The notes beneath the pieces are model-generated. The model did not search any database, had not been told where the DNA came from, and saw only the letters and a list, made by a program, of their open reading frames with translations. Position numbers and translations under genes: made by a program. Shown piece after piece: positions 18,448-27,944 of a stretch of DNA of 64,000 bases. Within the stretch, counting starts at the first letter, position 1, and every line of letters begins with the position of its first letter. Origin of the DNA: Legionella antarctica (GTDB taxonomy: Bacteria; Pseudomonadota; Gammaproteobacteria; Legionellales; Legionellaceae). The stretch covers positions 3,316,001 to 3,380,000 of the forward strand of contig NZ_AP022839.1 in NCBI RefSeq assembly GCF_011764505.1. Direction: 5' to 3'.

Positions 18448-20230
18448 GTACGAACATCCTGCAATCATCTACTGATAAAGCTTTAAAGATACCCTCAAGC
18501 TCAGCTCCCTGATTTCGGGCACTCAATAAAAAGAAATTCAATTCCATTCGTTCTTCGCTACTTAAACGTTTAGGATCAAAACGCTGGCATTGACATATTT
18601 CTTGAATCACCTGTTCAAGCTGAATAGATTCTAACTCAATTAATGACTCTATAAATAAACGAATGTCTAAATAGGGAACTTTAATAGGTACGGTTCGAAT
18701 TAGCAATCTGTCTTCTTTTGACCATTCTGTGTGAAGTCCCGCCTGTTCAACAGCCTGTTGGAATTGGCTCATTCTCTCTTTTAATTTTGGCGATACCTCG
18801 TAGCTAACGGGTACCAAGAGAGGTCGACTCTCCAACGGTAAATTAGCCGAATTTAATTGGTTCATTAACCATTTTTTTTGGAGGGCAATCAGATCTACAA
18901 TATGGGGTTGTTGCTCTAGAAAAATCAAAACATATTGATCATTGAGAAATGTCCAGGAAGATTCATTTTCAACTAATAAGGTTGATTTTCCGGAGACAGC
19001 GTTTCGAGGCGAACTACTCCATTGTGCAGAAGGATGAGCTCTTCGAGATAAACCATTTTGCTCCTGCAGGGTAGTTCCTGGACCATCATCTGATTTTGCA
19101 GAGGCTGATAAATTGGAGACGGGCTCAGTTCCTCTTAAATGGTTCGGTGATAAATAAGGCTCGCAAATATCCACAGACTCTTTAGATGCAGAATAGGAAC
19201 CATACTCATATACTTTTTCCTCATTTTTTAGTGCCCCTGCTTTTAAAGCATTGGTTAATTGTGAGGTAACAAAATCATGGACTAAACGAGGTTGTTGGAA
19301 TCGCACCTCATGTTTGGTTGGATGAACATTCACATCAACTTCAGCTGTATGGATAGTTAAATATAGCAGGCAGGCAGGAAATCGACCCGGGTAAAGTAAC
19401 CCATCGTACGCTTGTTTTAATGCATGATTTATTAACTTATCTTTAACCATACGATGATTAATATATACCCATTGCCTGTCATTCTGACTGCGTTGATAAT
19501 TAGGACCACTTACCCACCCGCAAAGACGCATCACCCCTCGTTCTGTATCAACACTAATCGCATCTTTTATAAATGCTGTACCAAATATTTTCGTCATGCG
19601 TATCTGTTTGGCTTGCTCATTGATCGCTGCGGGTAAAGATAGGATGAGTTTATTATTATGCTTTAAAACTAAACCAATTTGAGGAGCACTCAAGGCAAAA
19701 CGTTTAATGACCATTTCTATGGCTTGAAACTCCAATTTTTCATTTTTAAGAAATCGCTTACGCACTGGGGCATTAAAAAACAAATCAACAACATCAATCG
19801 TTGTCCCAACATTACGGGCACAGGGTGCAAGAGTACTTATGGAGTCATGAACCTGCAGCATCATCGCATGTTCTTGTTGCGCCGGTCTTGAACTGATGGT
19901 GAATTTGGCAACAGAAGCGATACTCGCCAAAGCCTCTCCTCTGAACCCCATGCTGTTAATTGCATATAAATCATCTAATGTTGTGATTTTACTGGTAGCA
20001 TGTGCGGCAACGGCTAAGGGCAGATCCTCAGCAACAATACCTACCCCATTATCACTGACCTTGATTTGATTCAGTCCGCCATACCCTATTTCAACGGTAA
20101 TAGAATCTGCTCCTGCATCCAAAGAGTTTTCCAATAGTTCCTTAACAACGGAAGCGGGTCTTTCTATTACCTCTCCTGCAGCAATTTGATTGGCTATTGC
20201 AGGAGGTAGTTGATGAATTCTTATGCCCAT
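18440..20230 (-). CDS. mutL: DNA mismatch repair protein MutL
   Basis: This 596-aa protein has the N-terminal GHKL ATPase: L-L-E-N-S-L-D-A-G-A, D-N-G-V-G-I and G-F-R-G-E-A-L-A-S-I. A low-complexity linker (about 340-410) precedes a C-terminal dimerisation domain. MutL couples MutS mismatch recognition to downstream nicking and helicase steps. The endonuclease motif D-Q-H-A seen in MutL of species without MutH is absent, as in E. coli. It overlaps the amidase gene upstream by 10 nt and miaA downstream by 8 nt, so the cluster is probably one transcript. Confidence 0.96.
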   Translation of the reverse strand: MGIRIHQLPPAIANQIAAGEVIERPASVVKELLENSLDAGADSITVEIGYGGLNQIKVSDNGVGIVAEDLPLAVAAHATSKITTLDDLYAINSMGFRGEALASIASVAKFTISSRPAQQEHAMMLQVHDSISTLAPCARNVGTTIDVVDLFFNAPVRKRFLKNEKLEFQAIEMVIKRFALSAPQIGLVLKHNNKLILSLPAAINEQAKQIRMTKIFGTAFIKDAISVDTERGVMRLCGWVSGPNYQRSQNDRQWVYINHRMVKDKLINHALKQAYDGLLYPGRFPACLLYLTIHTAEVDVNVHPTKHEVRFQQPRLVHDFVTSQLTNALKAGALKNEEKVYEYGSYSASKESVDICEPYLSPNHLRGTEPVSNLSASAKSDDGPGTTLQEQNGLSRRAHPSAQWSSSPRNAVSGKSTLLVENESSWTFLNDQYVLIFLEQQPHIVDLIALQKKWLMNQLNSANLPLESRPLLVPVSYEVSPKLKERMSQFQQAVEQAGLHTEWSKEDRLLIRTVPIKVPYLDIRLFIESLIELESIQLEQVIQEICQCQRFDPKRLSSEERMELNFFLLSARNQGAELEGIFKALSVDDCRMFVHV

Positions 20231-21648
20231 GTGGAAGGTATGGCTAGTTTTTGTCCAGGATTCACTCTAGCATCACCTGGTAAATGGTTCAATCCTTGCA
20301 TTGCTGTAATAGAGGTATGGTAACGCGCCGCTATTTGGGGTAAGGTTTCTCCTGTTCTTACGATATGAAATTTATTTGTAGTCATTGCTTCTATGCGCGT
20401 ACCATGAGGAGGATGATCCCAAAAATAGGCTTTGATTCCTTGAAAAATTGCCTGGCTTAACCGGATTTGATAAGCAGCATTAGTTAAATTTCTTTCCTCA
20501 ACGGGATTTGAAATAAATCCGGTTTCCACTAAAATGGACGGTATATCCGGAGATTTTAAAACCATAAACCGTGCCTGCTCCACCTTGCCGTTATGCAAGT
20601 TGGTAAAACCGCCCAATTGCCCGAGGACCCTTCCCCCCATTTGCAAACCTGAATTTATAGTTGCCGTTTGGGATAAGTCAATTAATACAGAGCGTACTAC
20701 GCCATTGGTATCATCCAATTCTTCCAGATTCACTCCACCTAGTTCGGAATAGTTTTCTTTTTCAGCAATCCAACGTGCAGCTTCACTGGTTGCTCCGCTT
20801 TGGGATAAAGCAAATACTGACGCGCCATTGGAATGAGGATTATTAAAGGCATCCGCATGAATAGAAACAAACACATCTCCATTATACTTTCTGGCAATTG
20901 CCAGGCGCTCCCTAAGGCCTACATAATAATCATCTGTGCGAGTTAAAACTGCGCGCATGCCCGGTTGTCTGTCTATTAGTTGTTTTAACTTTAGCGTTAT
21001 TGCCAGAACCACATGTTTTTCTTGGCTGCGCCCTGGACCTTTTGCTCCCGGATCCTTGCCACCATGACCTGCATCTAACACGACCACCACATCGCGCAAA
21101 TATTTATTAGAGGGGCTATGAGGAACATTAATAGGCATTTTATGAGTAATGACAGGTTGATTTTGATCCATTTTGATTGGTATTTTTGTGGAACTGGTTA
21201 TTCTCTTTTTTGATTTGGCTTGACTAAAAGGGACGTTTGAATTAATAGCCTCATGAATATTTTTGCTACCCATCAAATCGACTCGAATACCATTAACTTT
21301 TCCTTTGTACAGCCAGGGAGAAGTTTTTACCTGAACTTTTTGATTAATATCCAGTACCAATCTTAAGGATTTGGCATCAGGAGAACCACTTCGTACCTGC
21401 TTAATAAGGGAGTTTGTAATTCTTAATTGGTTTAAATTGACTCCCAGTGTCGTTGTGCTTAGATCTAATACTACGCGGTCAGGTAGAGTCAAAGTGAATA
21501 ATTTATGAGTGAACGAGCCTTTAATAGTAAAAAAAAGAGTTGTGTTATTTGGCTGCTGTGACACAGTAACATTTTTTAGCAGCGCCGCAGATGCAGCAAT
21601 AGAGCTGATAGACATCATTACCCACAAACCCCATGCGCGCATGATCAT
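20221..21648 (-). CDS. N-acetylmuramoyl-L-alanine amidase (AmiB/AmiC type) with LysM
   Basis: This 475-aa exported protein has a hydrophobic signal segment at about 2-23 and an AMIN domain (about 25-130) for septal peptidoglycan or Tol-Pal targeting. A linker leads to an Amidase_3 catalytic domain (about 190-410) with zinc-site motifs V-L-D-A-G-H-G-G, S-I-H-A-D-A and V-E-T-G-F. A C-terminal LysM (about 430-473) follows. The enzyme cleaves the stem peptide from MurNAc during daughter-cell separation. The order nnr-tsaE-ami-mutL-miaA is as in E. coli, where the gene is amiB. Confidence 0.93.
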   Translation of the reverse strand: MIMRAWGLWVMMSISSIAASAALLKNVTVSQQPNNTTLFFTIKGSFTHKLFTLTLPDRVVLDLSTTTLGVNLNQLRITNSLIKQVRSGSPDAKSLRLVLDINQKVQVKTSPWLYKGKVNGIRVDLMGSKNIHEAINSNVPFSQAKSKKRITSSTKIPIKMDQNQPVITHKMPINVPHSPSNKYLRDVVVVLDAGHGGKDPGAKGPGRSQEKHVVLAITLKLKQLIDRQPGMRAVLTRTDDYYVGLRERLAIARKYNGDVFVSIHADAFNNPHSNGASVFALSQSGATSEAARWIAEKENYSELGGVNLEELDDTNGVVRSVLIDLSQTATINSGLQMGGRVLGQLGGFTNLHNGKVEQARFMVLKSPDIPSILVETGFISNPVEERNLTNAAYQIRLSQAIFQGIKAYFWDHPPHGTRIEAMTTNKFHIVRTGETLPQIAARYHTSITAMQGLNHLPGDARVNPGQKLAIPSTWA

Positions 21649-22133
21649 TATTCACCTGCCAGGCAAGCTAAAATTCTTTTGCCAGTTTCGCTTGATGCGG
21701 TAATTTGCATCTCACGTCCAGCCCCTTTAATACTTAAGTTAAAACGAATATCAACTCGTGGCAAGGTTTTTCCGGCATGTTCTGCCCATTCAATAAAACA
21801 AATACTCTCATTAGAGAAATAATCCCTAAAACCTAAATATTCTAACTCATCCTCATGATGTATTCGATATAAATCGAAATGATGAATGTGAAGGTTATGG
21901 CATATATAGCTTTCTACTAATGAAAAAGTGGGACTCTTAATTGCTGACTGGATGCCCAGGCTTCTAAGCATGGCACGAACAATTGTCGTCTTACCTGCAC
22001 CAATATCCCCACTCAAAGCAACGACTAAAGGAGCGCTTAAACAAGAAGCCAGTTGTGATGCAAATTGTTCGCTGGCTTTTTCGTTAATTAGTTCTAGAGT
22101 TATTATTATTTTATCGTTTTCACCAGGATTCAT
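21648..22133 (-). CDS. tsaE: tRNA threonylcarbamoyladenosine synthesis ATPase TsaE
   Basis: This 161-aa P-loop protein has G-D-I-G-A-G-K-T-T (42-50) and the conserved S-P-T-F and H-F-D-L-Y-R motifs. It works with TsaB and TsaD to make t6A37 in tRNAs that read ANN codons. Its stop overlaps the amidase start and its start overlaps the end of nnr, showing tight coupling. Confidence 0.95.
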   Translation of the reverse strand: MNPGENDKIIITLELINEKASEQFASQLASCLSAPLVVALSGDIGAGKTTIVRAMLRSLGIQSAIKSPTFSLVESYICHNLHIHHFDLYRIHHEDELEYLGFRDYFSNESICFIEWAEHAGKTLPRVDIRFNLSIKGAGREMQITASSETGKRILACLAGE

Positions 22134-23632
22134 TTCTTAGTATTGCCATTAAGAATTTTAGGCAAAATATCAAGCAAATCGGTGGCTAATATTCCGACAT
22201 GACCCAAATCCTCTGCTACTGTATCTCCGGCACAAGCATGTACCCATACTCCTAACTTTGCCGCCTCAGCTAAAGATAGACCCTGAGCGCAAAGTCCAGC
22301 AATTATACCGCTTAATACATCACCCATTCCAGCTGTAGCCATACCAGGATTACCTTTTGGGCAAATAAAGGTCTTTTGCTCATCCGTCTCAATAATGGTC
22401 CCGATTCCTTTCAGTACCACAACACCCCCATATTGTTGTTGTATAGCCGCTGCAGATTGATATCTATCTGCCTGTATTTCTGCTCCCGAACAAGACAACA
22501 GACTACTTGCTTCGCCAGGATGCGGGGTTAAAACCCAATTATCGTCTACTTGTGGGTATTCTGATAGCAATCTCAATGCAGAGGCATCAATTAGCATGGG
22601 CAACTGCGAGGTAATTGCGGCTAAAAATAAGGTTCTTGCCCAATCACTTTCACCAAGTCCAGGCCCGATAACGCAGACTGTTGCATTAGCTAAAAGAGGT
22701 TTTAAATCCTTGGCTGTTTTAATCCCCCAAATCATCGCCTCAGGAACCAAAGGTAAAACACTGTGAGCATGTTCGGGCCAAGTGGCGATGTTTACTGACC
22801 CGGCACCTGTTCGCATCGCAGCTTTAGCTGTCAAGCTCACTGCACCTGGCATGCCGGGTCCTCCTCCTATAACCAATACGTTTCCGTAATTGCCTTTATG
22901 TGAATTCTTTTTGCGTAAAGCTAAAGGCAAAGATAGGCTATTAATATTTAACAAAAATGCGCAGGGATTCAATTTAGCGATACAGGCTTCGAGTTGTAAA
23001 TGTCTGCAATGAATTTCACCACAATAATCCGGGCCGTCTAAAGTGTACATACCTGCTTTAAGTGCAATGAACGTAAGTGTGAAATTGGCCTTGACACAGA
23101 AGTTTTCTACCTGTCCTGTATCCGCATTCAATCCCGAAGGAATATCCAGGGATACGACGGGTAATCCACTCGAATTAATCTGATGAATAGCCGTAGCGAT
23201 CACACCATGGACAGGCCCTTTTAATCCTATCCCCAACAGAGCATCTACAATTAACTCCGCCTCAGTCTCAAGTGCTTCATCTGCTGATTGACAATCAACT
23301 CCTGCAGCGAGAGCCAATAAAGCAGCATTTTTTGCTGCGGAAGGCAGGTCTTCCAAAGCGTTACATTGATATACAGTGACCGACAGCCCATGCTCATGAG
23401 CTAACCTTGCCAGGATATAACCATCGCCAGCATTATTTCCTGAGCCACAAAATACCGCTATATGCCGCACTTGAGGATATAAACGCTGTACGAAAAAAAA
23501 TGCCTCGGTTCCTGCTTGAGACATTAAATCATTTTCATCCAATGGATACAGTTGCATGGCTTGTTGCTCACAAGCTCTGATTTGATCACTGCGGTAGAGG
23601 ACATGATCTGGCTTAACCACCGTTTGCTCCAT
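22130..23632 (-). CDS. nnr: Bifunctional NAD(P)H-hydrate epimerase/dehydratase
   Basis: This 500-aa protein repairs hydrated NAD(P)H. The N-terminal YjeF_N epimerase part (about 1-215) has G-S-G-N-N-A-G-D-G-Y and P-S-G-L-N-A-D-T-G. The C-terminal ribokinase-like ADP-dependent dehydratase part (about 230-495) has V-I-G-G-G-P-G-M-P-G-A, T-P-H-P-G-E-A and the G-M-G-D-V-L-S-G-I-I-A catalytic loop. It heads the nnr-tsaE-amidase-mutL-miaA cluster. The 270-bp gap upstream to sspB holds no gene I can support. Confidence 0.95.
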   Translation of the reverse strand: MEQTVVKPDHVLYRSDQIRACEQQAMQLYPLDENDLMSQAGTEAFFFVQRLYPQVRHIAVFCGSGNNAGDGYILARLAHEHGLSVTVYQCNALEDLPSAAKNAALLALAAGVDCQSADEALETEAELIVDALLGIGLKGPVHGVIATAIHQINSSGLPVVSLDIPSGLNADTGQVENFCVKANFTLTFIALKAGMYTLDGPDYCGEIHCRHLQLEACIAKLNPCAFLLNINSLSLPLALRKKNSHKGNYGNVLVIGGGPGMPGAVSLTAKAAMRTGAGSVNIATWPEHAHSVLPLVPEAMIWGIKTAKDLKPLLANATVCVIGPGLGESDWARTLFLAAITSQLPMLIDASALRLLSEYPQVDDNWVLTPHPGEASSLLSCSGAEIQADRYQSAAAIQQQYGGVVVLKGIGTIIETDEQKTFICPKGNPGMATAGMGDVLSGIIAGLCAQGLSLAEAAKLGVWVHACAGDTVAEDLGHVGILATDLLDILPKILNGNTKK

Positions 23633-23901
23633 ACTGGTTCATAGTACATAACGTCACTGTAAAGTCCAAAGTCAAGCTAAGAAAGAAAATCCCAATGCTG
23701 CGAGAGTAATACAACAATCTCGTACGGTTTTACCAAAAAACACGTTAGATTCCTTCGGTCCGCTAGCAAAGACAGTAATTTTTAGCAGTGTCTCCTGCCC
23801 ATAGCCACCTGTTGGGCAATTGGGCCAATGACATTACCTAAGGTATTACCATTAGCCAACCTACGATTTTTCTTAATTTAAAAGTGATAGTGCAAAAAAA
23901 A

Positions 23902-24303
23902 CTACTTCACCAATTTCAAAGATGGCTTTCTTGTACCAGTATCAGACTCAGATGAGCCGGAAGAGCTAGCTGGAGGAGGCCCCTCATCCTCTTCAATTGC
24001 AAAAGCAATTCCTCTGCCATTTTCTTTAGCGTAAATCTCTAAAACTGCATTTGGAAGAACAAAAATTTGCTCTGTTTGCCCTGAAAAACGAGCTGTAAAT
24101 ACAATGCGATCATTTTCCAGCAAAAGTCCCCGTGTTGCAGATGGAGAGATATTTAGTACAATACGCTCATGACGGATATGTTCCTTAGGAACCTGGACGC
24201 CCGAATAGGTCGCGTCAACCAGTATATAAGGTGTTAACTCATTATCTACAATCCAATCGTAGAAAGCGCGAATCAAGTAAGGTTTATTTGATGTCATTGC
24301 CAT
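23902..24303 (-). CDS. sspB: ClpXP protease specificity-enhancing factor SspB
   Basis: This 133-aa protein has a folded SspB domain to about residue 105 and a flexible acidic/Ser tail. It ends R-K-P-S-L-K-L-V-K, the XB peptide that docks on the ClpX N-domain. SspB tethers ssrA-tagged proteins to ClpXP. The start could be the ATG at 24303 or the one at 24297; neither has a clear ribosome site, as the gene follows sspA after only four bases and is probably coupled to it. Confidence 0.93.
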   Translation of the reverse strand: MAMTSNKPYLIRAFYDWIVDNELTPYILVDATYSGVQVPKEHIRHERIVLNISPSATRGLLLENDRIVFTARFSGQTEQIFVLPNAVLEIYAKENGRGIAFAIEEDEGPPPASSSGSSESDTGTRKPSLKLVK

Positions 24304-24307
24304 AATA

Positions 24308-24928
24308 TTAAGCCGCTCTTATTTGTCTCTCAGCATCTGTCAAACTCGTTTGAAACGATTCACGTTTGAACACACGCTGCATGTATGCAATTAATCCCTC
24401 AAACTCTGGCACAATTTCCAGACCTAATTTAGGCAGACGCCATAACAAAGGAGCTAAAGCACAATCCAATAATGAAAATTCATCACTTAGGAAATAAGGT
24501 TTATCAGCAAATACAGGGTCAAGACTGGTTAAACTTTCAAGTAAATTAGCTCGAGCCTGATCAGCATTTTCATCTCTATTGATGAACGTCATTAAATAAT
24601 ACCAATCCTGTTCTATTCTATGCATCATTTTACGAGTTTCTGCACGAGCAACCGGATACACAGGTAATAAAGGAGGATGAGGAAAACGTTCGTCTAAATA
24701 TTCCATAATAATCCGAGCTTCGTAAAGTACGAGCTCTCTATCAATCAGCGTTGGAACAGTGCCATATGGATTTAGGGCTAGAAGATCTGCGCCTGGCTCA
24801 TCTTGCTTTACAGCAAGAATTTCTACATTAACACCTTTTTCAGCCAACACAATACGGACCTGATGACTGTAAACATCATCAACATCAGAAAATAAAGACA
24901 TTATAGTGCGCTTTGCGACAATTGCCAT
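24308..24928 (-). CDS. sspA: Stringent starvation protein A SspA
   Basis: This 206-aa protein has a glutathione-transferase fold and binds RNA polymerase, helping stress and acid survival in E. coli. Typical stretches are Y-S-H-Q-V-R-I-V-L-A-E-K-G, V-P-T-L-I-D-R-E-L, Y-L-D-E-R-F-P-H-P-P and L-A-P-L-L-W-R-L-P. The ATG at 24928 is chosen because AGGAG lies 6 nt before it and the N terminus then matches E. coli SspA. It forms an operon with sspB. The IS66-like element ends 135 bp upstream, so its promoter region may have been altered. Confidence 0.95.
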   Translation of the reverse strand: MAIVAKRTIMSLFSDVDDVYSHQVRIVLAEKGVNVEILAVKQDEPGADLLALNPYGTVPTLIDRELVLYEARIIMEYLDERFPHPPLLPVYPVARAETRKMMHRIEQDWYYLMTFINRDENADQARANLLESLTSLDPVFADKPYFLSDEFSLLDCALAPLLWRLPKLGLEIVPEFEGLIAYMQRVFKRESFQTSLTDAERQIRAA

Positions 24929-25062
24929 TAGCAACTCCTATGGATTCATTAAAGCTGTATCAATAGCATTTCCATGCCAAAGAACAAAGAACAACATTCT
25001 ACCACATTTTTAACCCGCTGGGTTACTTTGCTTCTAAATCTATTTATTTATACAAATAAAAC

Positions 25063-25142
25063 GTATCCTGTCAGAATCGCCGGGTAAGTGTCTGCCACTG
25101 AGCCCGGACTAATCCGAGCCGCGCGCGTCAGCAAGCGGAATT
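25063..25142 (+). repeat. Left terminal inverted repeat of the IS66-like element
   Basis: This 80-bp repeat pairs with 27099-27178 at 78 of 80 positions. The two differences are both C/T changes in the middle. Confidence 0.92.
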
Positions 25143-25154
25143 ATCTCGAGATGC

Positions 25155-26846
25155 TTATGTGGTGCATGGAACCTGCCGCACTTTAAGTAAGATTAATTCA
25201 GCCAATGATGGCATTTCAAATTTTTTAGTCACCCTATCGTAAATATACTGATAAACGTTAACTTTCAGTTTTCTGGCCGTCTGTACAATCGTGGCAAACG
25301 TATCCTTTGATTTGGTGCCATTTTGGGAGACCGTTTGGAGATTGATGTCGCGTATCCTTGCTTGAAACCGTGTCCCTAATTCAGAGGCATTGTTGTGCAA
25401 TGGCAGAAATGGATGGTCTAACACCAATAATAACGCTTGTTTTTTAGCACGTGTCTTTGCAATGCGTTGATCTAAAACATCATAGCCTGTCGTGGTTGCG
25501 AACAAAGTATCAAATTGCATTGATAGTTGTTGGGCCATTGATTGAGATGGAGCCGTCTTGTAAGTCAATAATGCATGGTAGAAATCCCATAATTGCTCAA
25601 GAAATACAGCCAATATATTCTGATTCATATCTGAGAATGGAGTGAGTTTTTTATAATGACGACCTTCATGGATCCAGCACAGCGCATGATGTAGGGCCAA
25701 TTTATTAAACTGAGGCGCATCATCTGTCATTAAATAATGGATGAAGTATTTCGAGTGCTGATAATAGGCAAGAGCTGCTGACTCAAGAATTATGCGTCGA
25801 TTCGTGCTGTGTTTTTTTGGATTTGGAAAAAGTGTTCCCATCAAACTATCGATTGATTCACGTGTGAGGGGTTGTGCATGCAGCATTGGTTTAATTTGAT
25901 CCAACCATTTTTTTGCGAGACCAAACTCATCCATTAACTCATAAGCCTCCTGATTAAACATAAACTTTAATTGGTCTCGACACAGCAACTCCAATAAGGT
26001 CAAGCGATCTTTTTTACGACGAGTGAAGTATGCTGTAAAAAAGTCATTACATAAAACATGGGTGTAGTGATTTTTGCCGTTAACACGACTGCCTGTGTCA
26101 TCCATCTGCTGGTACAAGCCTGCGTTGCTACCGGCATCGACAATATCTTCTTTTTCCTGATGAAAAATATCATTGCCTTCTGTCAGCATGGAAGCAATTT
26201 TACCATGTGATATTTGAATACCACATGTTTTTAAAAAGCGCTCAATGGCGCTCTCCGTCATCCCTGCATCACGGTATAATGTGATGACCAGCGCTTTAAC
26301 CCCAGGACCAAATTCACTGCCCTTATATTCGCCAGGAATCGGCGCAATAAAGGTTTTTTTCAAAGATGGTGAGTAATACGTTTCCAGCTTGAATTCAACA
26401 TTATCCGTGATGATTTTTAGATCCTGGATGATTCGAATCTCAAAACCCTTGAACTTGGCGTCATCTGGCAGCGTTGCTTTGTCCAGAGCAATCGTAACAC
26501 GTCTATCAATACGTACGTTTTTTTTGTCTTTGCCTGTGTTTTTATTGTTCCCTTTACCACGTTTATTGCGATCTCCTTCAGATGAATGATTGGAATTGCC
26601 TGTATTATCGCCATTGCTACCTTTGGATTGACCGCGAATATTAGGTTTGCCCTGTTCACCCTTAAGGCGGTTTATCTCATCACGTAATACTTGGTTTTCC
26701 TCTCTGAGCAAAGCATTTTCTTCGGCAAGCATTTCGACCAAATTAACCAATACCTTAATGATAGTCACGGCCTTTTTGTCGGCAAGACTATCGATATCTT
26801 TTGTTAACTCATCTAAAACTTGTTTGATTTCTTGGCGTTTCATCAT
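25155..26846 (-). CDS. IS66-family transposase (TnpC-like)
   Basis: This 563-aa protein starts with a leucine-zipper-like coiled coil (about 30-63, heptads E-N-A-L-L-R-E-E-N-Q-V-L). A polar Gly/Asn/Lys-rich linker and a DDE catalytic region follow. The region Y-Q-Q-M-D-D-T-G-S-R and the late H-N-N-A-S-E-L-G-T-R-F motif match the D and N-N-x-x-E positions of IS66 transposases. Unlike classical three-gene IS66 elements it is the only gene, as in the ISBst12-like subgroup. The frame is intact, so the element may be active. Confidence 0.88.
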   Translation of the reverse strand: MMKRQEIKQVLDELTKDIDSLADKKAVTIIKVLVNLVEMLAEENALLREENQVLRDEINRLKGEQGKPNIRGQSKGSNGDNTGNSNHSSEGDRNKRGKGNNKNTGKDKKNVRIDRRVTIALDKATLPDDAKFKGFEIRIIQDLKIITDNVEFKLETYYSPSLKKTFIAPIPGEYKGSEFGPGVKALVITLYRDAGMTESAIERFLKTCGIQISHGKIASMLTEGNDIFHQEKEDIVDAGSNAGLYQQMDDTGSRVNGKNHYTHVLCNDFFTAYFTRRKKDRLTLLELLCRDQLKFMFNQEAYELMDEFGLAKKWLDQIKPMLHAQPLTRESIDSLMGTLFPNPKKHSTNRRIILESAALAYYQHSKYFIHYLMTDDAPQFNKLALHHALCWIHEGRHYKKLTPFSDMNQNILAVFLEQLWDFYHALLTYKTAPSQSMAQQLSMQFDTLFATTTGYDVLDQRIAKTRAKKQALLLVLDHPFLPLHNNASELGTRFQARIRDINLQTVSQNGTKSKDTFATIVQTARKLKVNVYQYIYDRVTKKFEMPSLAELILLKVRQVPCTT

Positions 26847-27098
26847 CTACCACTGCGTTACTAATGCTGATACGGCAATCATAACATGACTTTTTTTGAA
26901 CGCATTTTTCGAGTTTTAACGCCACTAAGGGCTAAGAAAAAATCTGACCTCAGGAGGGAGATGTTTTATTAGTGAAAGGGGCTACATTGTGATCTTGGGG
27001 ATCTTAGGGCATGCATATTGCATGACTTACGTTTGATATGGAAAAACATCAGTTTTACAGAAAAACCGTGTCAATAGGTATTTTGAATATTTTTAAAG

Positions 27099-27178
27099 AA
27101 TTCCGCTTGCTGACGCGCGCGGCTCGGATTAATCCGGACTCAGTGGCAGACACTTACCCGGCGATTCTGACAGGATAC
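27099..27178 (-). repeat. Right terminal inverted repeat of the IS66-like element
   Basis: This is the partner of 25063-25142 and is directly followed by the second copy of the AATAAAAC target repeat. Confidence 0.92.
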
Positions 27179-27203
27179 AATAAAACACACCTGAGATTTT
27201 GAT

Positions 27204-27944
27204 TCACAACCGTCGCCAATAAACTTTTTTTAAGGAGTACGCTGCTATGAGTAAGATAGCCAAAAAAAGGATAACAAAAATGCCCAGGTGATAGCGAACT
27301 AATTTTGCAGGTTCTCCCACATAAACTAAAAAAGTCACTAAATCCTTTAAGGCAATGTCAAAATCGCCAGGCAGCATTTCACCTTGCTTTATTAATAACA
27401 AAGAATCACTATGCGATTCGTTATTCATTACTAACACCTGTTGCCCCATCAAAGGCTCTAGCGCATTTGGCATGGCAGCGTTAGGCACCAGAAGATTATT
27501 CACCCCAAAAGGCCTGGAATTATCAATGTAAAAATTTTTTAAATAACGATACAACCAGTGAGCACCTCGTTCTCTGGCAGATAATGATAAATCTGGAGGA
27601 ATAATCCCAAACCATTGTTTGGCATCTTCGGGTGGCATAGCGATTTGAATGGGATCATATAAAGCTGCCTGAGTAAAAACCAAATTATTGAGTAAATTTT
27701 TATTTATCTTTCCAGCAAAATCAGTTAACCCCAAGTCTTCTGCCATTCGGTTATAGCGCATATATTTTAAAGAATGACATCCAGAGCAATAATTCATAAA
27801 TAATTTTGCTCCTCGCTGTAACTGCTCTTTATTTTTTACATCTATAGAAACAGATTCGATGGCAACCGTGCTTGCTAAAGAAATGATAGAGATCATTGCC
27901 AAAGAGATACTGGCACAAAACAACCTGATTTTTTTTATCATCAT
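27204..27944 (-). CDS. petC: Ubiquinol-cytochrome c reductase, cytochrome c1
   Basis: This 246-aa c-type cytochrome belongs to the bc1 complex (complex III). It takes electrons from the Rieske protein and passes them to soluble cytochrome c. A signal sequence (about 5-26) is followed by the haem site C53-S-G-C56-H57, the N-A-A-M-P-N-A axial Met region and a C-terminal membrane anchor (about 220-240). I choose the ATG at 27944 because it overlaps the petB TGA; the longer frame would add ten residues within petB. The IS66-like element begins 26 bp beyond its stop, so any downstream terminator was displaced. Confidence 0.95.
   Translation of the reverse strand: MMIKKIRLFCASISLAMISIISLASTVAIESVSIDVKNKEQLQRGAKLFMNYCSGCHSLKYMRYNRMAEDLGLTDFAGKINKNLLNNLVFTQAALYDPIQIAMPPEDAKQWFGIIPPDLSLSARERGAHWLYRYLKNFYIDNSRPFGVNNLLVPNAAMPNALEPLMGQQVLVMNNESHSDSLLLIKQGEMLPGDFDIALKDLVTFLVYVGEPAKLVRYHLGIFVILFLAILLIAAYSLKKVYWRRL

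Larger units (their letters stand above)
25063..27178 (-). mobile_element. IS66-like element with 80-bp terminal inverted repeats
   Basis: This is a 2116-bp element. Its ends, starting GTATCCTGTCAGAATCGCC, form 80-bp inverted repeats with two mismatches. A perfect 8-bp target duplication AATAAAAC flanks it (25055-25062 and 27179-27186), as expected for the IS66 family. It carries one transposase gene and no tnpA/tnpB. About 200 bp between the transposase start and the right repeat hold no gene. It lies between petC and sspA, genes on the same strand. Confidence 0.92.

Noticed and set aside
23690..23880. Possible transporter remnant on the minus strand (G-N-T-L-G-N-V-I-G-P-I-A-Q)
   Set aside because: Too short and broken by stops to assign to any family.
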